A stretch of 64,000 nt of DNA, taken from Brachionus plicatilis (lineage: Eukaryota > Rotifera > Eurotatoria > Ploima > Brachionidae). Positions within the stretch are counted from its first letter, which is position 1. Every line of letters begins with the position of its first letter. The stretch is taken from assembly GCA_010279815.1 (NCBI GenBank), contig QEOQ01000041.1, positions 685,048 to 749,047 on the forward strand, read 5' to 3'. Positions 10,825 through 22,200 of the stretch are shown here, one piece after another. A program made the position numbers and the translations under genes. A model generated the notes under the pieces. That model saw nothing but the letters and a program-made list of their open reading frames with translations. It searched no databases and was not told the origin of the DNA.

Positions 10825-11375
10825 TTTGAAGGTGCACATTTATTTGTTACAAGTACGAATAATGCATTAGAAGCTACTAACAGAGCTATTTAGAATCAAA
10901 AAACATCCCGGAATAGGTTACCCTTAAGCCAGTTCCTACAGTTAGCAATTGATATTATATATGGATGCTCGTTTGATCGCGATCCATCTAATATTAATTT
11001 TAAAAGGTTTATTTTAGAACCATCTATTTCCCTTAATTTGTGGACCAATTCTTACAAATGGGCTAAAGAATCGAAAGAAATTAAGATACTCGATACGATA
11101 AGTTTTATATTCCTTCAGATGATTTTAATAAGATTAATGATTCTGAATTTAAGCGTTATCGATCTGGAAAATTCACGACTTTTGATCATTTTGTGAAGTC
11201 ATTTAATATATGGTGTGTTGATAGAGACAATTGTCAAGATTGGAAACAGGCTAAATGAACTTGTCTTAGTTTCCTTAAAGAGTATTTTTGCTCAATCAGT
11301 AAATCAGTACCAATCGGACAAAAAAGAAAGAGAGGCAGACCTACCTTAGCAAAAAAAGCATTTATTAGAGAATAA
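10825..11375 (+). pseudogene. MULE-like transposase C-terminal remnant
   Basis: The frame reads FEGAHLFVTSTNNALEATN, a MULE-type 'STNNALESTN' motif. It continues with RLPLSQFLQLAIDII, LNLWTNSYKWAKES, then a frameshift near 11100, then KFYIPSDDFNKIN and WCVDRDNCQDWKQAK. The final part is a broken SWIM finger and the tail QKRKRGRPTLAKKAFIRE. Defects are in-frame stops (for example TAG after ATNRAI and TGA before TCLSFL) and at least one frameshift. The Gly-Arg-Pro tail recurs at several other loci in the window. Inactive relic. Confidence 0.65.
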
Positions 11376-11757
11376 TTTTTTTTTATAATATTTTTTTTAT
11401 TTTTTATAATACTCAATAATAATTTTTATAATACCCAAAAATCATTTATATGATACTCGACAATAATTTTTATGTACCCAGTTTTTATTTCTTTTTCAAT
11501 AAATTTGACAAAAAATAAATACCCAAAAAAATTTTTTTTAACACCCAAATAATTAATATAAATACCCATTTAATAATAATCCTAAATTCACCTAATTTTT
11601 TTTTTTCAGGTAAAGGTAAACTAAAATAGAATTAAGTGATCAAATGTCTAATTATGTGAAAAACTTTAATATTAGGTGAACAATTTTTAGATTATGTTAA
11701 CAAATTGAATAAAGTTATCTAATAGAATGCCTAATTCTCGAAAATGATATAAAGATA
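11376..11757. other. AT-rich non-coding stretch before the hAT element
   Basis: Contains loose repeats of AATAATTTTTAT-ATACCCAA type (11405-11590). The last 8 bases (11750-11757, TAAAGATA) are the left target duplication of the hAT element. Confidence 0.35.
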
Positions 11758-12595
11758 TAGTGTTGCAGCGATTAATGATATTTAACGATCGTCGATTTTC
11801 GATTATTTTAAGATTTTGATCGATTAATCGTCGATTTAATCGCCCGAAAATGCATTCAAAAAAAAATTTTTTTTTGTTGAATGAAAACTTTATTTAAACG
11901 AATTTAAAAAAAATAATTATAAAAAAAAAAGTATATTTTATTTTACATTTCTCAATTTGTTAATATTATGCATGAGAAAAAGAAGACAGTTAAAGTTCTT
12001 TGGATTAAGCCTTGATCTTTTTTTGGAAAGTATCTCTCCGGCTTTTGAAAAAATTCTTTCGCATGGTGCACTTGTTGCCGGAATATTTGACAGATACCGA
12101 TTGTAGGATTGTCAGGATTCAATTTAAAATGTCTCCAAACAAGAGAAGAAAAAGGTGAACTCATATTTATTTTTAAAGAATAATTTAATAAACAAAACTA
12201 AATTGAAAAACTAATTGAACAAACTTTATGTGAATTTCTTATAATAGATGTATGATAAAATTAGAGTGTTGGCTGGCTTACTTAATAATGGTTTTACTTA
12301 ATTACATAATTAATTTTTATTTTTATTCGTTTACTTAATTTACTTTTTTTATATAAAGAATTTTTTATTTTTTTTACTTTTTTTTACAACCTGAGTCTAT
12401 GAGACTTAGTGTATATTTTTAAATAAATAAATAAAATAAAATAAAAATAATAGAAAAAAGAAGCGCCAAAATTCATGATAAGAAAATTTAGAATTGATAT
12501 TAATTGATCGCGATTTTGGACATCATGATCGATCGATTTCGATTTGTAAAATCGCGCGCGATTAATCGCGATTAATCGAAATCGCTGCAACACTA
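11758..12595 (-). mobile_element. Internally deleted hAT transposon (838 bp) with 8-bp TSD
   Basis: The TIRs read TAGTGTTGCAGCGATT at the left and its complement (AATCGCTGCAACACTA) at the right. The flanks are a perfect 8-bp direct repeat TAAAGATA at 11750-11757 and 12596-12603, the hallmark of hAT insertion. Subterminal regions are full of CGATTAATCG-type palindromic motifs, likely transposase-binding sites. The minus strand carries an N-terminal BED finger joined to a C-terminal hAT dimerisation domain, with the catalytic core missing. It is therefore a non-autonomous derivative. The intact TSD suggests fairly recent movement. Confidence 0.9.
11938..12164 (-). pseudogene. BED finger plus hATC remnant inside the hAT element
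   Basis: Starting at 12164, the first frame reads SSLVWRHFKLNPDN then IGICQ, the first half of a BED zinc finger. Near 12085-12095 the homology moves to another frame. This reads IPATSAPCERIFSKAGEILS, then KKRSRLNPKNFN...LLFLMHNINKLR, the hAT C-terminal dimerisation domain, ending at TAA 11938-11940. All catalytic regions between are deleted. The two parts are in different frames, so a fused protein is not encoded as written. Confidence 0.75.
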
Positions 12596-12603
12596 TAAAG
12601 ATA

Positions 12604-13264
12604 AACGATTGAAGTTGATAATTTTTTATTTTTTTGTTTATTTTTTCAATTTGAAGGAGCTTTAGAAATAACATTTGCTCGGATATTCTTGACCTTGTTT
12701 TACCCTTTCAACAATCCCAATACCCAATACGTTCTCTACTTGAATCTTTACCTTTAGACAAATATAAAAAAAATAAAATAAATTAAAATTAATTTTTCAC
12801 CCTTCAAGTGTTCGACTTTATGTAATAATTTCTTATTTTTTAATATTACACGTAGCTTTTTTCTAAATAGATGAAAAAATATCAAATTAGATGAAAAATT
12901 TTTAGATTAGGTGAAATAATGGTTCATAAAACCTGACGGCTTTTCAGTGTTATAACAGTCTATTAAAAATACACTCAATTTAATTTCTTGATTAATAAAT
13001 CTTTTATTTACAAAATTTTTAAAATCAAATGAAAAAATAAACAAAATTTGCTTGAAATGACAGAATGAAAAGAGGTTTGTTTTTTATTTAAAAATGAAAA
13101 AAAAAATTGAAAAATTTTAAATCCTCGTGAATAAAATTCTGTAATGCTTCATTATTACTCGACAACTACAAACTAAGCATGTGCCCGGCCACTCACTAAG
13201 TTATGTCACATATTAAGGATTAAGTTTATAGATTACATTTCGACAACAAAGAACGAGAAAAAAA
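12604..13264. other. AT-rich region, part likely 3' UTR of the exon at 13265
   Basis: No coding feature. The part near 13140-13264 is a little less AT-rich and directly follows the stop codon of the minus-strand exon, so it is probably its 3' UTR. Confidence 0.35.
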
Positions 13265-13502
13265 CTAAAACTGAAACTGACTGTTGGACGTTTCGTCCAT
13301 TTGAAAATAAGGCGTCGAGTTTACACTTCCAAACTGTGTCTCATAATTGTTGGCCTCATAGTTCATCAAGCTATCATTTAACTCGTCGTCAAACTGTAAA
13401 TTGCTGTTGGTCATTGGCGACTGAAGACTGTACATTTGGCTATTGGAATTCGAATAGAAGCCATTCACCGAATCTTTTATTTTTTGTCCTCGAACAGCTT
13501 TT
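13265..13502 (-). CDS. Terminal coding exon of an unrecognised gene
   Basis: The minus-strand exon begins right after a good acceptor (TTTTATTTTAG) at 13503-13504. It carries one base of a split codon (phase 2), then encodes KAVRGQKIKDSVNGFY and an Asn/Ser/Gln/Tyr-rich acidic tail ending SNSQFQF and a stop. Base composition is coding-like compared with its flanks. Such tails occur in transcription factors, but no family is recognised. No upstream exon with a phase-2 donor was found between here and PHF10. It might be an alternative last exon of PHF10, whose first exon ends in phase 2, but this is speculative. Confidence 0.5.
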
Positions 13503-14617
13503 CTAAAATAAAATGTTAGGTCCAAAAAAATTTAATAAAGTGATGCTTGGCCTTTTTATTTTTTAAAACAATCTACCAATAATAAAGTAAACCTTGATAT
13601 ATTTACATGAGTAAAAAACATGAATTTACCATATTTACGTAGGATAATAAAAATTCAATAATTGTTGAAAAAAAAAATTTCCAAAATATTGAAGAATTTT
13701 TTTAATATAGATTTAATTATTATTATAATTATAATTTTCTAAATTCACGTAAATTTTAGTAGAAAAAATTTCAATAATGAAATTTTTTTGTAAGAAAAAA
13801 TTTAAAAAATAGTGTTTGTTTTAACCTTTGACTAATGTTATAAATATGTAAACAGATAAAATTCTCAGAAAGCTATTGGAAATTAAAATAGAAATCAAAA
13901 TCTAAAAAAACAAAATGCTTAAAAAATTAAAATATTTAATTAGAAAGAAGGCGAATGGTCATACAATTAAAAGAACATTAAATCTCTGTGAAAATTTTAA
14001 TTTTTTTTTTAAAATAAAAACTGTTTTCTACGTTTGTCTTCAAAAAAAATTCCTAATTTAACATTTTACTTTTTGGAATAATTTCTTTTTCTAACTGTTG
14101 TTTTTTTTTTCACAAAATAAATTCATGTTTCTTAAATCTATAAAAAAAGCTGTTTAACATAAGACAAAATTTTCAATATTAAAAATAATCCTAAATATCA
14201 AATGTAACTTATCCTCTAATAAGCATTTATAAAATCACTGCATTTGAAAGTGAACAAGAATTTTAAATTTAGTTTTGTTCTCAATTTAATGTTCTCAATG
14301 GACGTATAAAGGGGGAAAAGACAAATAAAGCCAAATGGCAATTTAGCACATGAACATGTAAAAAATATTTGAAAAATTCTGTAGATATATTTTAGTAGTG
14401 ATTTTGTGAAGTTTAGTACAAAAGAACAGAACAGTTAGCAGTACAGAGTTAAAACTAAATTGATCCGTATTGGTTTTGAAAATACTTAAAAAAGAAGCGT
14501 GTTAGGAAACCCAAGGCAAAAGATTGGTACGTAAAGAATATTAAAAAAATTAAAAGATATATTTAACTGATAAATTGAACTTTTTCGAAAATGATTTTTT
14601 ATAAAACATAAGTTTGA
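13503..14617. other. AT-rich non-coding region
   Basis: No feature recognised. It may be intron of the gene ending at 13265. Confidence 0.3.
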
Positions 14618-15562
14618 ATTCAAAAAAATTCTAGGTCTTATCTCACGGCCAGGCAAATTAATTACTGGCCTTAAAAAAATACTGGTCATTAAAAAACCCT
14701 TCTAACCGTAAAATTTTACCAAAAAAAATTAATTAATTTAAATTTTTTAGTTTACTTATAAAATTATAACTGATTAAGTAGTTTTTTCATGTTTATAAGA
14801 CCCAATTTTTTTCTGAGAGTAATTAACGTAGAATTTTTAATCTTTATTATTAATCAAGAGAAATATTTAGAAAATCTGTATATCAAAGTTTTTAAAAAGT
14901 TAAAATATTAAATATTGTTTTAAGTTAATTTTTTGAAATTTATTTTTAAAAAATAAACAAATAATCGAACAAAGTTAGCCCAGTCTAAGTTATAATAATG
15001 TTTTAGAACTTTTTAAATTTATTGAAAAATACACTGAGTCTTCTAAAACAGAAGATCGCACGATCGGTTTCCAAAAAGATTTAAAAGAATATTTTTTGAT
15101 TTTGAGAATAGATACCTTTTAGCAAATTACAATTTCGTAATTAAAAAGTGTAAAAAGTGAAAAAAAAAATCGATAAATTATTTAAATCATTAAATCTTTA
15201 AAAGAAAAAAAACTATAGGCCTGTAATTTTTCAATCACATAATTAACTTCAGCTGAATAAATTTACTACTTATAAAAATAAATTTTATCGTATAAAACGA
15301 TATTTTTGAATTTTATTTAAATTTTATTGAAAGTAATTTTAGTTTTTTTATAAAACTATTCATACTTTTTTATAATTTTATAAACAATCTAATCCTTTAA
15401 ATGTATACGTTTATTACTAAATTTTTAAATTTATCTTTAAATTTTAAATATTGTTTACATATTGTTTAAATATTGTTATTTATTAAGTTCTTATCAAAAT
15501 ATAATTAATTAGTATTGTTAATTAAATTTTTCTCTTTCACGGAAATCTAAATTTTTAACTTT
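14618..15562. repeat. Dispersed non-coding repeat, copy 2
   Basis: Collinear with 6181-7012 (shared blocks at 14618-14760, 15213-15310, 15370-15455 and 15481-15560), with indels. It contains extra sequence in the middle compared with copy 1. No coding capacity recognised. It ends next to the TIR element at 15563. Confidence 0.6.
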
Positions 15563-16151
15563 GGAGTGAGGATTAAAATACCATAAAAAAGGATTAAAAA
15601 ACATAAATAATTAGAACGACACATAAACTTATATTTATTTATCAAAAAAGATTACAACCACATAAAATGATTCTAATAAAATGTTACAAACACATAAAAT
15701 TAATTTATAAAAAAAAAAATTAAGTCTTTTATTTGATATAAGTGTAAGTAACACATAAGTTATTCTAAATTTCATTCAAATAATAAGTTACAAACACATA
15801 AAATTAATTTATAAAAATGCAAGTTAATACTCTTAAGTGTTATTGCGCCGGAATTTTGACATTTTGATGTTAAATAAAGAAATTGTTTTAAGAAAAATTC
15901 GAGTTCGACTTCGAACTTAAGCTGGGTCATAAAAATCCATTCAATTTTTTTTCTCATTTTGCTCTAAATTATATGTGTTTTTAACAGATAAAAAAATTAA
16001 ATTTAGTTTTTATGGTTTTTAATCTTTTTCAATTGTTATACAAAAAATTTATGTGTTGGTTAATCTTTTTAGAATTTTGATTAGCATTTTTTATGTTTAT
16101 GTGTTCTATTTTTTGATTCACTCTTTTTATGGTATTTTAATCCTTACCACC
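15563..16151. mobile_element. TIR element about 590 bp (MITE-like)
   Basis: Left end TGAGGATTAAAATACCATAA. The right end carries the inverted form (GGTATTTTAATCCTTACCACC, 16131-16151). A direct internal repeat ACACATAAAATTAATTTATA occurs near 15691 and 15794. No transposase is visible. The target duplication is unclear. Confidence 0.55.
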
Positions 16152-16207
16152 AAATTTGCGTAAATTGTTGCAAAAAAACAAAAAATGGAACATCACTAAA
16201 ATTTTAA

Positions 16208-19200
16208 TTACATTTTTTTCTGTAGATTAGGATCTTTTGGCTTATTTGCAGAACCTGGCGGCCGTCCACGTCCCCTTTTTTCACCGTTACTCGGTGTCGC
16301 TGTTGGCGTAAGAGCTGCGCTCAACTTTTGTTTCAAATTTTGTTTAATTTTGTTCGGCGTGTTGACTTCGGGTTTGATTTGAGTCTTGGAATTGTTGATT
16401 TTTTCTTGAATAGCGTTCAATTTGTCAGTAAAGTCAGTGCAAGACTTGCACAGCCACGAACCATTGGGCACATTTTCAACATTGGCACAGTAAGTATGAA
16501 AGCCTCGGTCACATCTGTCGCAAAACATCATTTTGTCTTCGTCATTCGACTTGTTACATTTGCTGCATACCTTGCATTCGATGCATTGCCAATTGTAATT
16601 TCTGATGCAGGTCCAGTCGACCAGAGTTGGATTGAGCTCGAGACAAACGGGATGAATGTGTTTGGTGCAGGACGAGCATGAAACCATCAGCTGATTGTTG
16701 TCGATAAATGACGAATTTTGATTTATCTGAGAGCTTTTTTGGCATATGTGGCATATTTGGTTGGTGCAGCTAATAAGCTTGGCTATTGTCGGCGCCGCTG
16801 AAGCAGTTATTCGTATCGACTGTCGGCCAGCGTCGCTATTCTTAACAGGCGAGATTTTTTTGTCACTGTCAACTTCAGTTTTGGCAGGCCTCAATTCGTT
16901 CACTTTTCGAATCGAATCGTTTTGTTTCGGTTTGTTGAGGCTTTTTTTCCATTCAATGTATTTAAGTCGGTCAGGAATCGGTGGCGCGTATATAACAGTA
17001 TCAAGCGGAAGGTATTTTAGTTCATGAGATGTGTAATTTTTGTAGTAGTACTGAAATTGACCGGGCAGTAGTGAGACCGGATAGTGGCCTTTTTTATCAT
17101 TGGAAAATAAATGGTCGTCCTTTTTGTTCACCACACTTTGTGGACTTTGTATCCTCTTGAATTTAAAAAAATTTAATTAGTGATTTTTTTTTTGATAGAT
17201 AAAAGTATTTAACCCCGATACCCTGCTTGCTCCAGGTGAGGATTAGTACCAGAGTTGTTTAAAAGTCACAAGTCTCAAGTCAAGTCCAAGCACGGACTTT
17301 TTTTTTTAAATTCCAAAAACTTTTCAATTTTTTTTTCAAGATGAATATAATGACTAGAAAATTCTTACTGGGTTGAAGTTTTTACATGAGTTAATTAATT
17401 AAATGAGTTAGTTATTTTGTTAATTATATAACTTAAAAATATATTTAAACCTTAAACCCATTGCTGATAAAATTACACACTTCTAAAAATGAATACTTAT
17501 ACTATTCCTATTTTAAATATTCACTTATCCCAGATCTTGGAAAAAAGGTGATAGATCCATATTTGCATATTTTTGACAAATATATTATTGAAAAAGAAAA
17601 ATCTCAAGTCGAATTAAAACAAACAAATGCTGATATTTAAACCTTTTCTTTTTAATAAAAACTTTAATTGAACAATTATTCTTTTTTTAAAAACACCAAT
17701 GTGAAAATCAACTTTTTTTTTGAAACCAAAAATTGAATTAAGAATATAAAACAAAATAGAATTGAGTTAGAAAAAGTGAGTTAAATAAAAAAAAAGAGTT
17801 ATTTTTTAATTAACTAATGTCTAGAATTTTTTTTTAACTCATGTCAAAACTTTACCTCGGTAAAATTCTTCAAGTATTTTAAAACAATAAATTGTGTTAA
17901 TATTGATGACTCGAAGTTCCGAGATCCCAAAGTCAATTATTTTCCAGTTTTACAAAATAATCAAATAAATTTTCTTTTTTTCCCATTTATGCAATGTAAT
18001 TATTCTAGGAAAATTATATTTAACGGAAGATCACGAAAATATACGTCTAATTCTCAACTAATGTAAAAGCATTTTTTCCAGTCATTTTTAATTGCTTAAC
18101 ATGATCTGAAGTCTGGACTTCTTTTAATGACTTGGACTTTATTTTGGGATATTTAAACAACTTTTAAACAATCTCTTTATTTTAAGGACAAAAGAGTTCC
18201 AAAAATATCCTCTCATAAAACATAAATTTTTTAGGCTGAATAAACTAATAAATTATTTTTTGATATATATCAATGAAGGGCCTATAATTTACGTTGGAGC
18301 TAAAATATTTTTTTGTACCTAATTTTATTTCTATATAAATTGATAAAATAATTTCTTAAATAATGCTTTATCATTTTTTTTATTCTTATTTAGATTCAAC
18401 TACTAGAAGGAAGAACCTATCCGAGAGTAGTTGAGTTGATTTTTAAGATAAAGACTAATTTGAATTTTATCTTTACAATTTAAATTATTTAAACGTAAAA
18501 AACAAAAAATAATAAAATATTTTTATTAATCAAAGAAAAAAATATGACTGATGTGAAGTTTTCACGGAGATCTATTTCTTTCTGCTAGCAAATTTTTTTA
18601 GCTGCTAGTAAAAAATTAATTAATGATAGCTAAATTTTTTTTATGCTTCCTAAAAAATAGGCTAGCTAATTTTGACAGCAAATAAAAGAGAAAAGCCAGT
18701 TAATATTGCTGCAAGGATATCACGGACATCACGAAAAGGAAAAGCTCCTAGTACTTGTCAATGTCCTCAGGGCAAAACTCAGGACAAACGCAGGGTGGGT
18801 GCTAAATTCGCTGAATTCTCAGCTAAATCCGGTAAAAAGGTCAAATTTCCTCGTAGCCGAGTAAAGGAACCTCACTAGAGTACGTAATTATTATGGGGTT
18901 CGCGGGGAAGGTAGGCCCGGTCATGAACACGTTCCTCCGCATGTCTATTGTTACACGGAGGGACTACTGCACATACATGAGCCTGTCCTGAACGATGCTT
19001 ACACACCGTTGGAGGTTTTTTTTTATACTATCATAAACATAATTTTACAAGCAGGTGAAAAAAATTGCTAGCAGGAAAAAAAAATTACTAGCAGAAGAAA
19101 TAAGGTCAGTTTTCACGTGAGTAAAAAAAAAATTAAATTAGTTTAAAAAGATTTTCAATGAAATATTTTTTTATTCAATTTTTTTTGTATTGAAAATATT

Positions 19201-22200
19201 GAACAAAAAATTGTAAAAAAATTGAATACAATCAAATTATTATTTTTTGCTTTTCTGATTTTACCTTCATAAACCCTAATTCATCTTTTAATGAATATGT
19301 GAAAATTTTTCTTTAATACATATTTTTTGGTAATGTGAAATTCAAATACAAATTGAACAAAAATTCTTCCTTTTTTGATGAATTAAAATTAAAATTAATA
19401 AAATATACTTAAAAAAATACTGCAATAAAGTGCAACACACTTAATTGCACCTTTAATAAAATCAAATTATTTTTTCTTCTTTTTTTTTTTAAATGAAACC
19501 AAAGATCAATTCAAAACTTTTTGGTATTTTATTTTTTGTCTTATTAAACATGGAAAAAATTATTTTTAGTAAAAAGGGTGCAAAAAAGTAGTATTTTTTA
19601 AGTATATTTTATTAACTTTAATTTTAATTCATCAAAAAAGGAAAAATTTATGATCAATTTGTATTTAAATTTCACAATACTACTTTTTCTAGAAAAATTA
19701 TTTTATGATTCCTTAAAAGATTTTTTGAATTAATATTGAAGCTTTCTTGAGTTGGACATATAAAAATGAAAGATAATGCTTTTCAAATAAGTTCTGTGTG
19801 AAAAGCCTTGACTGTAAATCTAAAAATTTTATAAAAAAAAAAATAAAAAAAAATTAACACACCATTGTTTGTAGATCAAAAAATGATTTTCTTTCTTCGA
19901 GTTTTTCCCTCTGTATCTGTGAATTATAGGTAGCAACCGATTCCATTGCTTTTCTCACCATTTCCTTCATTTTATCTTTCTCGCTCAAGTTCTATTTTGA
20001 TCAATTTCTTTAGCCAAATTAACCAAAGTGTTTTATTTAGCAATTAAAGACTCACCGTTCGGGAACTACTGGATCTAGGTGCATCGAAAATTTCCGATTT
20101 GTTTCTGTTGAGAGAGAGAGACGCAGCCTGAAATGCAGCGGTTGCAATGGCACGTCGCCGTTTTGCATTGAAATATTGATCGAATTCTTTAAATTTGTCT
20201 GGATAGTCGTAAGCCATTAGATCAAGACACTCGTTTAGCTTCAAGGCTGTCAAGCCTAGGTCACACTGAGACTCGGTGACCACCTGCATTTTGCGAAGCA
20301 AAAACTCCCTCTCTTTTACTTCGGTCAATCGCCGAAAAATTTCTTTAAAAATTAAAAAATTAAAAAATATAATAAATTTCTAAGTTAATTTTGATTACCT
20401 GGGTATTTTCGTTTAAAAGACTTTACGCCCAGATACTCGCTTACTTGTTCTTGAAGCATGTACAATTCATCGATTGGTGAAGTGGCCAAAATTTTATTCA
20501 CATATTTTCCAAGTTTTTCTTCTACTGTCGGCTCGGAATTGTTATTTTGAATTTGCTTCGAATCAGAAGAGTCTTCATATTCATCTAGTTCTTCGTCGCT
20601 CATCGGCCATTTGTACACGAAAAGCTTCGAAACGGAAAAATGAGTGCTATAAAAAAAATGATTTATTATTTTTTAATTTTTTTTTTCTAGTTAAAGTCAA
20701 AATTTTCCAAATTAATTTAAACAATGGACAAAAATTACATTTTGTGTTTAATAACATAATTTTCTGAAATAATCAATTATTTCATTAAAAAATATTTTAT
20801 TTTATTTTTATATCTTTTTATTTTTTAGATAATTTGAATAGTTTATTTTTATTTTTAATCAAATTAAAATTTAAATAGATAAAGAATCATTTTTAAATCT
20901 TAATTTGACATTTTATTTTAATTTGAATGCGGCATCAAAATTTCATATGTTTTTTTAAGCGAAATTTACTTTGCTCGTTTTTTTTTCACATTTTTTTAAA
21001 TTTAAATTCAATAAAAGGAGTGTATTTGATTAAACAAAAAATTATTTAAATTTATCGTTAAATTCAACCCATTCTTAATTTCTGATTTCATAAAATTAAT
21101 TTTAATGAAATTCATTTTTTTTTATATATCATTGAATAATTCTATCATTTTTCTATTGAGCTAAAATAATCAAATATTTTTCTAGGAATTTTATAAAATT
21201 TTACTACAAAATTTCTTTAATCAGTAATATCTTTTGAGTTCAACAAAGTTTGGATAAACAATTAAAAGTAATATTTTATCTAAATTAATAATATTTTATC
21301 GAGACTAACTAAATGAAAATGAAATAAATTAAATCAAATTTAACAAATAATTTTTCACTCACTTTTTTCTAGCGCATAAATAATAATTTCGACTAAAATT
21401 TTTCTTGAATGAAAAATTTACAGATTAAATAATCGGATAATTCAATTTTTGACTTGACAAAACATTCAAGACAAATCAAGTCTATTTAAAAATACCTCAT
21501 TCCTTTTTTCCATTTTTAAATTTAGCATTTTTACAATTCTTTTTCAAGTAAAAAGCTCGAAATTTTATGATTCAATATTTTATGGATCTACCTAGTATTC
21601 ACAGTGAAAAAACTTTTACCCACAACCAAAATATTTATTTAGCCCTCTCAAAAACTTTTTAACCCAGAAAACATAAATTTTGAGCACATTTTTTGTTAAT
21701 AATTTCAAAAAATTTTAAACACAGTTTTTCGCATTTATTTTACTCAGTTTTGATTTAGTGACTCATTTCTCAGTGACTTCTAAAAGTTTTGAAAAAGAAC
21801 CTCTCCCGAGTGCTAGAGCTTCAAAAGCTGCTGAATCTATGGTTAGCTGGAATTATTTTAAAAAAATTGGAAAACATGTGTATCTTTTTGATAATTATTA
21901 TAAAATTTATCGTTAAAAGAAAACATGTGAATGTAGGTTTTATGTGAAACTTGGATATTGTAGTCATATTTTAGCTTTGGAAAAATTTTGGGAAAATGAT
22001 GACTTTGTAAATAGGCCAAAAAAAGGTAGACCAAAAATAGTGTGTAAATGGTTTAGCCAAATTAAAACTGATTTAATAATAATTACTTTAAGACTTTATT
22101 TATTTAATAATTTATTTTAATCAAAATCTGTGTTTAAAAGTGATAAAAAAAATAAATAAAATGATATTTTATTTTCCTGTTAGGCACAGAAAAATTGTGT

